A stretch of 23,593 bases of DNA, taken from contig JAZFTT010000079.1 in the NCBI GenBank assembly GCA_036446835.1, forward strand, positions 1 to 23,593. Direction: 5' to 3'. Below, one piece after another: positions 1 to 8,087 of this stretch (within the stretch, counting starts at the first letter, position 1; every line of letters begins with the position of its first letter). This DNA comes from SZUA-217 sp036446835 (GTDB lineage: Bacteria > Actinomycetota > Acidimicrobiia > Spongiisociales > ZC4RG35). The notes below the pieces were generated by a model. The model did no database searches, was not told the DNA's origin, and was given only the letters and a program-made list of their open reading frames with translations. The position numbers were made by a program, and so were the translations under genes.

Positions 1-440
1 GGGCTTACCCCGCTGGAGATGACTCCGCCGACGGCTACGACACCCTCTTCGACGAGACGGTCCCACCCGGTGGCGGCGGCGTCGGGGTCGTTCTCGGAGT
101 CCTGGACGAAGATCTCGATCATCCGGCCTCCCACACCGCCAGCGTCGTTGATCTCCTTGGCGGCGAGCGCCATCCCGTCGCGAACGTTTAGACCCCAGGG
201 GGTGAATGTCGACGTCAGATCGCTTAGTTGGCCGATCTTGAGCGGCTCCATGGGAGCGGCCTCGGTGGTGTCGGGGGCTGCGGTGGTGTCCGGTGCCCCC
301 TCGGTGGTGTCGGGAGCAGCCTCCGTAGTGGCTGTCGCTGCTTCGGTGGTGTCAGCGGAGTCACTGGGGCTGCAGGCTGCAACCAGCAGCGCCATTACTC
401 CGAGTATGAGCATCCACCGATATGAATTCAATTTACGCAT
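1..440 (-). CDS. LivK-type ABC transporter substrate-binding lipoprotein (C-terminus beyond left edge)
   Basis: This is the first 146 codons of a periplasmic or surface-anchored solute-binding protein of the branched-chain amino-acid/amide (LivK, Peripla_BP_6) family. I see a short basic N-terminus, a hydrophobic signal segment and a lipobox LVAAC with the lipidated Cys at residue 23. A low-complexity linker of repeated PDTTEAA-like units follows, to about residue 62. Then comes the family opening: KIGQLSDLTSTFTPWG, a helix with DGMALAAKEINDAGGVGG, and EIFVQDSENDP. The ATG at 440 is preceded by a strong GGAGGG. It lies 87 bases downstream of boxB on the same strand and may be co-transcribed. 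Members of this family often bind aromatic acids, so uptake of a benzoate-like compound is plausible, but the ligand cannot be read from this fragment. Confidence 0.85.
   Translation of the reverse strand, partial: MRKLNSYRWMLILGVMALLVAACSPSDSADTTEAATATTEAAPDTTEGAPDTTAAPDTTEAAPMEPLKIGQLSDLTSTFTPWGLNVRDGMALAAKEINDAGGVGGRMIEIFVQDSENDPDAAATGWDRLVEEGVVAVGGVISSGVS
262..353. repeat. Imperfect short repeats encoding the Thr/Pro/Ala linker
   Basis: The 11-mer TCGGTGGTGTC occurs at 262-272, 301-311 and 343-353, and with one change at 280-290. On the minus strand these encode the DTTEA/DTTAA units of the lipoprotein linker. It looks like slippage-driven coding repetition, not a regulatory element. Confidence 0.7.
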
Positions 441-527
441 AACCCTCCTCTGTGTCACGCTCGGGGGACCATAGCGAGGCATTCGCCACCGCGCTTGGCC
501 TCCTTGGCGAGGAGGTCTTCAGGGTCG

Positions 528-1970
528 TCAGGGCAGCCTCACGTAGAGGAAGTCCTCCGGCATGTTCTGTATCCCCTTGGTCGGCGGAGCGATCCAACTG
601 GCGAAGCGGCCGGGTCGGAACTCGGGCTGCATGAGGCTCTCGATGAACGTCCTGTCGTCTGAAGTGGGTAGCCAGTTGTCACGATTGGCTGACCATGAGT
701 CCTGGGTGAGAACCTCGCCGGTCGGTGACACTTCGATGTCGGTGAACTCGCCGATCAAGCGATTGAACGCCACGTGTGGGAGCCGGATCTCGAACTCGAT
801 TCCGTAGCCGGCGATGGCCCGGTTCCAGCGAGTCACTCCGCCCTGGCAATCGTCGATGAAGTCATCACGCAACCTGGCGTTGAGTGCGTTGAGTGCCGGC
901 ACCTCGACCGGTCGCAACCGGCCTGCGACCAGCTTGGTGGCCGGATATGTATCGGAGACGAGCCGGTGGTCATCGTCCAGACGATCCTCGTGGTAGCGGC
1001 CCTTGATTCCGGCGTTGAAGAAGTTGGCTGCGTTGGTGGATTCCTCTGACCCGAAGAGGTCGAGAGTCAACGAGAAATGGAGGTTGGTCTTGCGTTGGAT
1101 CGTCGGAAGATCAATCACTCCAAGGGCACGCACCGCCTCGGCGTCATATGGGTCGTCGATGCCTGCCTCGTTCATGGCCTGACAGGTCCTGTGCACTATG
1201 CGTGCAACACCCGTGTAGCCCACGAACATGTGATGAGCCTCCTCGGCGAGCATGAACCGACAGGTACGGCTGAGCGGGTCGAATCCCGACTGCGCCAGCG
1301 CTTCGAGCTGCATCTTGCCGTCTCGGTCCGTGAAGTAGGTGAACATGAAAAACGACAGCCAGTCGGGTGTTTCCTCGTTGAACGCTCCCAGCATCCTGGG
1401 CCTCTCCTCACTGCCCGATTGACGTAACAGAAGCTCGTGCGCCTCCTCCTGACCGTCACGCCCAAAATACTTCTGCAATAGGTAGACCATCGCCCAAAGG
1501 TGCCGACCCTCTTCGACATTGACCTGAAACAAGTTGCGCATGTCGTACAGCGACGGCGCAACCGATCCCAGATGACGCTGCTGCTCAACCGATGCCGGCT
1601 CGGTGTCTCCCTGGATCACGATCAGTCTCCGCAACATGGCGCGATACGGTCCAGGCACTTCTTGCCACGCCGGCTCCCCAAAGTGCTCGCCGCAGGGGAC
1701 GGTTCGGCCTTCGATCGCCGGTGCGAGCAGGATCCCCCAGCGGTATTCCGGCATCTTCACGTAATCGAATTTCGCCCAGCCGTCCTTCTCGACGCTGATC
1801 GCAGTGCGGAGATACACGTCGGCCACCTGAAACCCCTCTGGGCCCATGGACATCCACCAGTCGATGTAGCCCGGATGCCACGCTTCAAGCGCTCGTCGCA
1901 GCTTCGGGTCGTCTGCCAGTCCGACATTGTTTGGGATCAGCGAGTCGTAATCGACGAGCTCAGATGTCAT
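528..1970 (-). CDS. boxB: BoxB, oxygenase component of benzoyl-CoA 2,3-epoxidase
   Basis: BoxB is a soluble di-iron oxygenase that converts benzoyl-CoA to 2,3-epoxybenzoyl-CoA, receiving electrons from the reductase BoxA. The 480-residue product has the family length. It shows the paired di-iron motifs: EEGRH near residues 153-157 and EEAHH near 243-247, with a conserved FTDRDGK segment between them. The N-terminal region with HPGYIDWWMSMGPEGFQ is typical of BoxB. I chose the ATG at 1970 over the GTG just before it because GGAG sits six bases upstream of the ATG and only three from the GTG. The start overlaps the boxC stop as TGATG, so the pair is translationally coupled. No boxA or benzoate-CoA ligase is present in the window. 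Confidence 0.93.
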   Translation of the reverse strand: MTSELVDYDSLIPNNVGLADDPKLRRALEAWHPGYIDWWMSMGPEGFQVADVYLRTAISVEKDGWAKFDYVKMPEYRWGILLAPAIEGRTVPCGEHFGEPAWQEVPGPYRAMLRRLIVIQGDTEPASVEQQRHLGSVAPSLYDMRNLFQVNVEEGRHLWAMVYLLQKYFGRDGQEEAHELLLRQSGSEERPRMLGAFNEETPDWLSFFMFTYFTDRDGKMQLEALAQSGFDPLSRTCRFMLAEEAHHMFVGYTGVARIVHRTCQAMNEAGIDDPYDAEAVRALGVIDLPTIQRKTNLHFSLTLDLFGSEESTNAANFFNAGIKGRYHEDRLDDDHRLVSDTYPATKLVAGRLRPVEVPALNALNARLRDDFIDDCQGGVTRWNRAIAGYGIEFEIRLPHVAFNRLIGEFTDIEVSPTGEVLTQDSWSANRDNWLPTSDDRTFIESLMQPEFRPGRFASWIAPPTKGIQNMPEDFLYVRLP

Positions 1971-3661
1971 CACACTCTCCTCGTGTCGTAGTCAGGTCGC
2001 AATCCGGTGCCATAACGACGCAGCGCACCGGTTTCCCCCGAGGCGTTGGGGCGTTGAAACACCCAGTTCTGCCATGCCGTGAGCCGGCCAAAAATCTTCG
2101 TCTCGAGTGTCTCAGGCCCCACAAAGCGCAGGTTGGCCTCCATGCCGGTGAGGGCGTCGGGGCTGAACGACGAGCGCTCTTCGATGATCATTCGAAGCTC
2201 GTCGTCCCAATCGATCTCGTCGAAGATCTCTGTGACCAGGGCCGCCTCGTAGGCTTGGTCGGCCGTGAGCATCGCACCGACTGCCTTCAAGGCCCGCTCG
2301 CGGCCCGCCTCATCGCCCCAAAATCGAGTCTCAATTCGGGTGAGATCGTTCGACATCGGGAGGGGACCGGTGTTCGACTCGGTAAGAAAGAGTGAGGCTG
2401 TCACCTCATCACCATCGAGAGTTCCCTCGAACATGTACCCCCGGTCGGAGGCCAGCACCAACTCGGCAAGGAAACCACCGAAGCAGCTGTGCGGTTCGAC
2501 CAGGGCGATGATCGTACGCGAAGTGAGGTCAACCCGTTTGAGGACCCGCTTCCACAGAAGGAGCACCTCGCGAACGAACCAATCTGAAGCGTGTGCGTTG
2601 AGAAACCGATCGTGTTCGACCACCGCTTTCATAGAGCCGCGGGAGTGAACCAGGAGCGTCCCCACGCTCAGCTCATTGGCGCGGAGGTGCAACAAAGCGT
2701 CGTCGAGCTCCCTGGCAAGGCGCAGCGGCCAAAAGCTCGCGCCAAGATCAGCCGCTGCTGCGGCATCGGCCGGAATCGGTTCGTCGGGTCCCTTCACCGT
2801 GATGTTCGCCACGCTCGCTGCTCGATCGATCTCAACGGTTACGGCCGAGTACTCGACCAGGTCGTCACCAAACTTCCGCTCCAACTCGGTCAGCGCCACG
2901 CCCTTGGCGTCGTCCGGCCGGTGGCTCGCAGCCGCCATTTCAGCAGCGCGTCCATCAACCTTTTCCTCAAAGGCCGATCGTGGTACCAGCTCGTCAACAA
3001 GTTTCCAGGCGAGCGCCCGTTTTCCCTTGATTCCCTCCTCAACGGTGCAGAACACGTCGGCGCGATCACGTCGGACGAACCGCTTGTCGACGAGTCGAGT
3101 GAGCCCGCCGGTTCCCGGCAGAACCGCGAGGAGGGGGACCTCCGGGAGAGAAACACTGGCGCTGCCGTCGTCGATCAACATGATGTAATCGGTGGCCAGC
3201 GCCAGCTCATATCCTCCCCCGGCCGCTGTTCCTTTGATGGCAGTGAGGTACCGCTGACCGGAGTATCTGGTTGCATCCTCAATCGAGCTACGGGTCTCGT
3301 TGGTGAATTTGCAGAAGTTGACCTTGAGAGGGTGGGGGGCGGAGGCGAGCATCCCGATGTTGGCCCCGGCGCAGAACACCCGCTCCTTGAGCGAGCCGAT
3401 CACGACCGCACCGACTTCGGGGTGCTCGAAACGAAGCCGCTGAACAGCGTCTGCCAGCTCTATGTCCACTGAGAGGTCGTAGGAATTCAGCTTCAGTTCG
3501 TAGTCGGGGAACAACCCGCCTTTGGGATCGACATCCATGTCGAGGTGAGCAACACGGCCTTCGAAGCGCAGGCGCCAGTGGCGGTACTGATCGGGATGGG
3601 TCTGAAAGTCGATCACAACAGAGAACAGTAATTGACTCGATGACAGAGTTCTCCAATCCAT
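1970..3661 (-). CDS. boxC: BoxC, 2,3-epoxybenzoyl-CoA dihydrolase
   Basis: BoxC hydrolytically opens the ring of 2,3-epoxybenzoyl-CoA to 3,4-dehydroadipyl-CoA semialdehyde and formate. The 563-residue protein is an enlarged crotonase-fold enzyme. VFCAGANIGML (about residues 95-105) and GTAAGGGYELALATDY (144-159) are the oxyanion-hole and CoA-binding segments, followed by LPEVPLLAVLPGTGGLTRL. The early HPDQYRHWRL matches the BoxC N-terminus. No strong Shine-Dalgarno sequence precedes the ATG at 3661; an in-frame GTG about 15 codons later is the alternative start. It is the first gene of the minus-strand box operon and is divergent from ligA1. The box pathway is best known from Proteobacteria. 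Confidence 0.93.
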   Translation of the reverse strand: MDWRTLSSSQLLFSVVIDFQTHPDQYRHWRLRFEGRVAHLDMDVDPKGGLFPDYELKLNSYDLSVDIELADAVQRLRFEHPEVGAVVIGSLKERVFCAGANIGMLASAPHPLKVNFCKFTNETRSSIEDATRYSGQRYLTAIKGTAAGGGYELALATDYIMLIDDGSASVSLPEVPLLAVLPGTGGLTRLVDKRFVRRDRADVFCTVEEGIKGKRALAWKLVDELVPRSAFEEKVDGRAAEMAAASHRPDDAKGVALTELERKFGDDLVEYSAVTVEIDRAASVANITVKGPDEPIPADAAAAADLGASFWPLRLARELDDALLHLRANELSVGTLLVHSRGSMKAVVEHDRFLNAHASDWFVREVLLLWKRVLKRVDLTSRTIIALVEPHSCFGGFLAELVLASDRGYMFEGTLDGDEVTASLFLTESNTGPLPMSNDLTRIETRFWGDEAGRERALKAVGAMLTADQAYEAALVTEIFDEIDWDDELRMIIEERSSFSPDALTGMEANLRFVGPETLETKIFGRLTAWQNWVFQRPNASGETGALRRYGTGLRPDYDTRRV

Positions 3662-3850
3662 GTTCAGCCCGCAATGGCAGGACTAAAGGTCATCGGACTT
3701 CGCGTCGGCGACATACGAAAAGGGAGATGCGGGTGAGTCCTGCACAGAGAGATGACGTGCCCGCACCTCGCCTCGATTCGCATTGTCGACAATTCTGAAC
3801 ACGGCTGACATACTGGCGCACACCGCTATCTGATACTTGAGGGGGGACGC
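3662..3850. promoter_or_regulatory. Divergent boxC / ligA1 intergenic control region
   Basis: These 189 bases separate the box operon (minus) from the ligA1BC operon (plus). They must hold both promoters unless transcription starts inside a gene. For ligA1, CTGACA at 3805-3810 and TATCTG at 3827-3832 with a 16-base spacer are a possible -35/-10 pair. A perfect 12-bp palindrome lies at 3782-3793. I found no convincing -35/-10 pair for boxC. Confidence 0.5.
3782..3793. promoter_or_regulatory. Putative operator palindrome ATTGTCGACAAT
   Basis: This is a perfect 12-bp inverted repeat. It lies 11 bases upstream of the likely ligA1 -35. A near copy (10 of 12 positions identical, ATTGCAGACAAT) lies in the other divergent lig promoter region at 20736-20747. 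The shared form ATTG-N4-CAAT suggests a binding site for one dimeric regulator; this is inference. Confidence 0.5.
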
Positions 3851-4246
3851 ATGCCACTGAACAAGCCGTATACCGATGTCCCTGGAACGACCATCTTTGA
3901 CGCCGAGCAGTCTCGCAAGGGTTATTGGCTCAACCAGTTCTGCATGTCTCTGATGTCCCCTGAGAATCGCGACAGGTTCCGTTCCGACGAGAGGGCTTAC
4001 CTCAACGAGTGGGACATGACCGAGGACCAGAAACAGGCCGTTCTCGACCGGGACCTGAACCGAATGATCGAGCTCGGCGGCAACATCTATTTCCTGGCCA
4101 AGATCGGTGCCACCGATGGAAAAAGCTTCCAGCAAATGGCGGGGTCGATGACCGGGATGAGCGAGGAGGACTATCGCGACATGATGATCAGCGGTGGCCG
4201 GTCCCCCGAAGGTAACCGCTACCAACACGAATGGGCTGGACGATGA
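3851..4246 (+). CDS. ligA: Protocatechuate 4,5-dioxygenase alpha subunit (LigA-like), copy 1
   Basis: This is the small alpha subunit of the type II extradiol dioxygenase LigAB, which opens the protocatechuate ring between carbons 4 and 5. The alpha subunit forms a lid over the active site of the beta subunit. The 131-residue protein has the family pattern: DVPGTTIFD, RKGYWLNQFCMSLM, ENRDRF, the GGNIYFLAKIGATDGKSFQ block, and a C-terminal MTGMSEEDYRDMMISGGRSP. A GAGGGGGG run just before the ATG at 3851 is a strong ribosome-binding site. The stop overlaps the ligB1 ATG as ATGA, so the two subunits are coupled. It heads the plus-strand lig operon. Confidence 0.93.
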   Translation: MPLNKPYTDVPGTTIFDAEQSRKGYWLNQFCMSLMSPENRDRFRSDERAYLNEWDMTEDQKQAVLDRDLNRMIELGGNIYFLAKIGATDGKSFQQMAGSMTGMSEEDYRDMMISGGRSPEGNRYQHEWAGR

Positions 4247-5103
4247 CAGCGCGTGTTACGGCGAGTGTCTATACCCCGCATGTTCCCGCCATTGGCGTTG
4301 CGATCGACCAGAACAAGACCGATGAACCCTACTGGCGGCCGATCTTCGAAGGATACGAACCTTCACGCCGGTGGATGGCGGATAACACGCCAGACGCCAT
4401 CGTGTTGGTGTACAACGACCATGCCACAAGTTTCAGTCTTGATTTCATCCCCACGTTTGCGATCGGGACCGCCGCTCTTTTTCCAATAGCCGATGAAGGC
4501 TGGGGGCCTCGGCCGGTACCAACGGTGGTCGGTCAAAGCGAGCTCGCCTCACACATAGCGCAGTCGGTGATCCAACAGGATTTTGACTTGACGATCGTCA
4601 ACAAGCTTGCGGTTGACCACGGACTCACCGTGCCGCTTTCGCTCCTGTTCGGCCAACCCGACGAATGGCCCTGTCCTGTGATCCCGTTCGCGGTGAATGT
4701 CATCCAGTACCCGGTGCCCTCCGGTCAGCGTTGCCTCAGCCTTGGTAAGGCAATGCGCCGGGCCATCGAGTCGTTTGATGAGTCGCTGAACGTGCAGATC
4801 TGGAGCACCGGCGGGATGAGCCATCAGCTTCAAGGTCCGCGCGCCGGGCTCATCAATCGGGAGTGGGACAATGCGTTCCTCGACAAGCTGATAGCCGATC
4901 CCGAAGCTCTCGCCGAGACCCCACATATCGAGTACATTCGGGAGGCAGGCTCGGAGGGAATCGAGCTCGTCATGTGGTTCATTGCTCGTGGTGCGATGGC
5001 AGATCTCGCCGGTGGTCCCGCACCGACGATTCAGAACCGCTTCTACCATGTACCGGGCAGTAACACCGCCATCGGGCATCTCATTCTGGAAGAAGCACCA
5101 TAA
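4243..5103 (+). CDS. ligB: Protocatechuate 4,5-dioxygenase beta subunit (LigB-like), copy 1
   Basis: This is the catalytic Fe(II) subunit of LigAB. Family active-site residues are visible: the iron ligands His13 (TPHVPA), His60 (YNDHATSF) and the Glu of GSEGIELVMW, and the catalytic His in the GTGGMSHQLQGPRAG segment. The length of 286 residues is somewhat below the sphingomonad enzyme, with a shorter tail. I take the ATG at 4243, which gives a four-base ATGA overlap with ligA1 and puts MTARVT in register with the known N-terminus; an ATG at 4231 is the alternative. The product on protocatechuate is 4-carboxy-2-hydroxymuconate-6-semialdehyde. Activity on gallate or 3-O-methylgallate is also possible. 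Confidence 0.93.
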   Translation: MTARVTASVYTPHVPAIGVAIDQNKTDEPYWRPIFEGYEPSRRWMADNTPDAIVLVYNDHATSFSLDFIPTFAIGTAALFPIADEGWGPRPVPTVVGQSELASHIAQSVIQQDFDLTIVNKLAVDHGLTVPLSLLFGQPDEWPCPVIPFAVNVIQYPVPSGQRCLSLGKAMRRAIESFDESLNVQIWSTGGMSHQLQGPRAGLINREWDNAFLDKLIADPEALAETPHIEYIREAGSEGIELVMWFIARGAMADLAGGPAPTIQNRFYHVPGSNTAIGHLILEEAP

Positions 5104-6068
5104 GCATCAATGTTCTTCTCGCTGGAGCGGGAGCGTTTGGACGCAAGCACCTCGATGCCATCTCCAAGATCGACGGTGTCGCGGTCGTTTCGGTCGTAGG
5201 CCGAACACTCGAGCCCACCCAGCGGGTTGCAGCTGAATACGGCATCGGTCACGCAACCACCGACCTCGCCGAGGCACTAGAGCAGCCCGGCGTCGACGCC
5301 GTCATCCTTGCCACGCCGACCCCGATGCATGCTTCTCAATCGATCCAGTGCATGGAAGCCGGCAAACACGTCGAGGTCGAGATCCCGCTGTGTGATCGGC
5401 TGGCCGACGGCGAAGCGGTGGTAGCCAGCCAGGCCGAAACAGGTCTTGTGTGCATGGTCGGCCACACAAGACGGTTCAACCCGTCACACCAGTGGATCCG
5501 CCGCAGGGTGGTGAATGGCGAATTCTCGATCCAGCAGATGGACGTGCAGACGTACTTCTTCCGCAGAACAAACACTAACGCGCTGGGCCAGACCCGTAGT
5601 TGGACCGACCATCTGCTTTGGCATCACGCGGCCCACACCGTCGACCTATTCGCTTATCAGACTCTCAGTCCCATCGTGAAAGCTAATGCGCTCCAAGGCC
5701 CCATTCACCCGGAACTCGGGATCGCCATGGACATGTCGATCCAACTCGAGACCGAATCCGGTGCACTCTGCACACTTTCGCTGTCCTTCAACAACGATGG
5801 ACCATTCGGGACGTCCTTTCGCTACATCGGCAACACCGGCACTTACACCGCTCGTTATGACGACCTCAACACCGGCAACGATGATCCGATCGACGTTTCT
5901 GATGTCGACGTGTCGATGAATGGCATCGAGCTTCAAGACCGTGAATTCTTCAGCGCCATCAGCGAAGGCCGCGAGCCCAACGCCAGCGCGGCCCAGGTGC
6001 TTTCGTGTTACCGAGTCCTCGATCAGATCGAAAAGCAACTCCATTTGACAGAAGAACCTGTCAAATAG
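5100..6068 (+). CDS. ligC: LigC, 4-carboxy-2-hydroxymuconate-6-semialdehyde dehydrogenase, with non-canonical start
   Basis: LigC is a Gfo/Idh/MocA-type NAD(P)-dependent enzyme that oxidises the hemiacetal of the LigAB product to 2-pyrone-4,6-dicarboxylate. The Rossmann start NVLLAGAGAFGRKHLDAI is followed by VILATPTPMHA, GKHVEVEIPL, CMVGHTRRFNPSHQ, DVQTYFFRR and SWTDHLLWHHAAHTVDLFAYQ, all close to sphingomonad LigC. The reading frame is open from 5064, but there is no ATG, GTG or TTG before the ATG at 5325, which would delete the nucleotide-binding motif. The likely starts are ATA at 5100, overlapping the ligB1 stop as ATAA and about seven bases after GGAAG, or ATC at 5106. From 5100 the product is 322 residues, close to the family length. 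A sequencing error is the alternative. Confidence 0.88.
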   Translation: MSINVLLAGAGAFGRKHLDAISKIDGVAVVSVVGRTLEPTQRVAAEYGIGHATTDLAEALEQPGVDAVILATPTPMHASQSIQCMEAGKHVEVEIPLCDRLADGEAVVASQAETGLVCMVGHTRRFNPSHQWIRRRVVNGEFSIQQMDVQTYFFRRTNTNALGQTRSWTDHLLWHHAAHTVDLFAYQTLSPIVKANALQGPIHPELGIAMDMSIQLETESGALCTLSLSFNNDGPFGTSFRYIGNTGTYTARYDDLNTGNDDPIDVSDVDVSMNGIELQDREFFSAISEGREPNASAAQVLSCYRVLDQIEKQLHLTEEPVK

Positions 6069-6126
6069 GGGATCAAGGGTACGTTTGGCGGCGAATAGCG
6101 TTGGATAAAAGGGCGTTGGAGGGAAA

Positions 6127-7239
6127 ATGCCATCTTCGAAACTGAACCCACCATTCCGAGCCGATCATGTCGGTTCTCTTCTCCGACCGACGGCGATTCT
6201 CGAAGCTCGTGAGCGACTAGCCAATCGTGAGATCGCGGCCGACGATTTGCGGGCTATCGAGGACGGCGAGATAGCGGCGATGATCCCGAAGTTGGAAGCA
6301 ACCGGTATCCGCAGCATCACAGATGGAGAATACCGGCGGGCATTTTTCCACCTCGATTTTCTCAAACAACTCGACGGCGTCACGATCACCGGATCGATCT
6401 CTTCGAGTTCCGACTCAGAAGGCCGAGTGGGGATGGCGCCGCCGAAGATCACCGTCACCGGAAAGCTTCGGCATCAACACGACATCCAGGTCGATGACTA
6501 TCGATACCTCGCTGCCCATTCGAATCACCATCCGAAGGTGTGCATCCCTTCTCCGACCATGACTCATTTCCGAGGTGGTCGCGCCGGTATCGATATCGAG
6601 GCTTACCCCGACCTCGACGAGTTCTTCGAAGACCTGGCGCAGTGCTACCGCGATGAGATCGCATCGTTGTACACGGCGGGTTGTCGTTATATCCAACTCG
6701 ACGACACCAACCTTGCATATCTTTGCGACCCGATAATGCGTCAGGGTGTTATCGACCGGGGTGACGACCCGGACGAACTGCCACGCACTTATGCGGCGTT
6801 GATCAATTCGTCCCTCGAGGGTCGTCCCGACGACCTGACGGTTGGAGTTCACCTCTGTCGAGGGAACTTCAAGTCGACTTTCTTCGCATCTGGTGGGTAC
6901 GAGCCGGTGGCGGAGGTGTTGTTCAACGAACTGGATGTGGATGCGTACTTTCTGGAGTACGACGACGAGCGTTCTGGCGACTTTGCGCCATTGCGCTTCG
7001 TGCCCAAGAACAAGACGGTTGTTTTGGGTCTCGTCTCGAGCAAGCTCGGAGAGCTGGAGACTCAGGATGACCTGTTGGCTCGTATCGAGGAAGCGAGTGC
7101 CTTCGTCGATGCCGGACAACTGTGCCTGAGCCCCCAGTGCGGATTCGCCAGCACCCTGCATGGCAACCTCCTCACCGAGGATGATCAATGGGCAAAGCTG
7201 AATCTTGTGGCAACCACGGCCGAGAGAGCGTTCGGCTGA
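6127..7239 (+). CDS. Core-MetE-like (cobalamin-independent methionine synthase II family) methyltransferase
   Basis: This 370-residue protein matches the C-terminal catalytic barrel of MetE without the N-terminal half, like Bacillus YxjG/YxjH. The zinc-site pattern is intact: His242-x-Cys244 (VHLC), Glu277 (FLEYDD) and Cys338 (SPQCGF). The N-terminus FRADHVGSLLRP and the ITDGEYRR motif are also typical. Known members transfer a methyl group to a thiol. Its place between ligC and ligM suggests, by inference, that it uses the 5-methyl-THF made by LigM or another methyl donor; the real donor and acceptor are unknown. GGAGGG lies four bases before the ATG. It follows ligC after 58 bases with no clear terminator, so it probably belongs to the same operon. 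Confidence 0.85.
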   Translation: MPSSKLNPPFRADHVGSLLRPTAILEARERLANREIAADDLRAIEDGEIAAMIPKLEATGIRSITDGEYRRAFFHLDFLKQLDGVTITGSISSSSDSEGRVGMAPPKITVTGKLRHQHDIQVDDYRYLAAHSNHHPKVCIPSPTMTHFRGGRAGIDIEAYPDLDEFFEDLAQCYRDEIASLYTAGCRYIQLDDTNLAYLCDPIMRQGVIDRGDDPDELPRTYAALINSSLEGRPDDLTVGVHLCRGNFKSTFFASGGYEPVAEVLFNELDVDAYFLEYDDERSGDFAPLRFVPKNKTVVLGLVSSKLGELETQDDLLARIEEASAFVDAGQLCLSPQCGFASTLHGNLLTEDDQWAKLNLVATTAERAFG

Positions 7240-7261
7240 GAGCGACTGCGCAAAGAAACGG

Positions 7262-7957
7262 ATGAGAAATCTGCTTCTCCTGCCGGGGCTGCTCTGTGAT
7301 GAGTCGTATTGGGCTCGACAACGAGCGGACCTGAAAGATGCCACCACGACCTGGGTTCCTGAGTACAGATCGGTCGACCGACTCGAGACGATGGCCCAGA
7401 TCGCACTTGACGTCGTGGACGGGCCGATCGCCGTTGCCGGTCATTCGATGGGTGCCCGTGTTGCCCTGGAGGTGTGGCGCGCCGCCCCGGACAGGGTCAC
7501 TCACCTGGCCCTGTTCGACTTCGGTGTTGGGCCGGTTGCGACGGGCGAACATGAGTCTCGTGCCGTGCTCACCGATCTCTCCGCGGCTGAGGGCATTGAT
7601 GCAGTGGCCCGAAAGTGGGTGGCCTCGATGGTCCATCCCGATCGGACATCGGACGTAGCGCTCGTGGGGCCTCTTCACGCAATGGTTGAGACCTACACGT
7701 CGGCGCAACACGCCGGTCAGGTATCCGCCTTACTGGCCCGCAGGGATCTCTGGCCACTGCTGCCCACTATCACAGTCCCAACGCTGGTCGCGGTGGGTCG
7801 ACAGGATCCGTGGAGGAGTGTTCAGCACCACCGTGAGATCGCGGATGCCATTCCTGGCGCTCGGCTGGTGGTCATCGAGGAGTGTGGACACATGTCGCCC
7901 GCGGAGCAGCCGAAAGTCGTCTCCGGCTTGCTCGCGAATTGGCTGGTCTCCGTTTGA
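7262..7957 (+). CDS. Alpha/beta hydrolase of unknown substrate
   Basis: This is a 231-residue serine hydrolase of the alpha/beta fold. It has the nucleophile elbow AGHSMGAR (Ser62), an acid in GRQDPW (Asp182) and a His in CGHMSP (His210), which makes a complete catalytic triad. The N-terminus LLLLPGLLCDESYW supplies the oxyanion-hole strand. The ATG at 7262 is the first that starts at the fold's first strand; upstream in-frame codons lie inside the preceding gene. It sits 22 bases after the MetE-like gene. The LigAB route itself needs no such enzyme, since LigI opens the lactone, so it may hydrolyse an aromatic ester or thioester feeding the pathway. Its last 100 or so bases are duplicated downstream of ligM. 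Confidence 0.85.
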   Translation: MRNLLLLPGLLCDESYWARQRADLKDATTTWVPEYRSVDRLETMAQIALDVVDGPIAVAGHSMGARVALEVWRAAPDRVTHLALFDFGVGPVATGEHESRAVLTDLSAAEGIDAVARKWVASMVHPDRTSDVALVGPLHAMVETYTSAQHAGQVSALLARRDLWPLLPTITVPTLVAVGRQDPWRSVQHHREIADAIPGARLVVIEECGHMSPAEQPKVVSGLLANWLVSV

Positions 7958-7971
7958 CCCTTGGCTTGACG
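7855..7971 (+). repeat. Imperfect direct repeat, left copy (hydrolase 3' end)
   Basis: This segment holds the last 33 or so codons of the hydrolase gene plus 14 bases beyond its stop. It matches 9551-9667 at roughly 89 percent by eye, without gaps and at an offset of 1696 bases. The two copies flank ligM. The match ends at the -35 box of the ligM promoter. Confidence 0.85.
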
Positions 7972-7994
7972 CTACATTCCGTGAAACGTATTAG
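7966..7994 (+). promoter_or_regulatory. Putative sigma70-type promoter for ligM
   Basis: TTGACG at 7966-7971 and TATTAG at 7989-7994 are separated by 17 bases, a good housekeeping-type pair. It lies about 90 bases upstream of the ligM start, in the 130-base gap after the hydrolase. The same -10 sequence, TATTAG, occurs with the same spacing upstream of ligK. Confidence 0.5.
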
Positions 7995-8087
7995 TGGACG
8001 CGTTGCGGGGCTCTCTGTTGGCTACGTGGCGTCGCTGGGAGAGCTAACCATTCCTGCAATGCTCGCCATGTCATGGAGGAAAATCTG

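Noticed and set aside
499..515. Hairpin CCTCCT-TGGCG-AGGAGG just after the boxB stop as a terminator
   Set aside because: The stem is only six pairs and no T-run follows on the transcribed strand, so readthrough into the lipoprotein gene is more likely.
2591..3472. Plus-strand open frame opposite boxC
   Set aside because: It is a shadow of boxC with no motif and no plausible start context.
3677..3743. Eight-base inverted repeat GCAGGACT/AGTCCTGC in the boxC leader region
   Set aside because: The arms are 51 bases apart, and such a match is not unlikely by chance in 190 bases.
6415..7347. Long open frame on the minus strand opposite the MetE-like gene
   Set aside because: It is the antisense of a gene with intact zinc-site motifs, has no recognisable domain, and reflects the GC-rich third-position bias.
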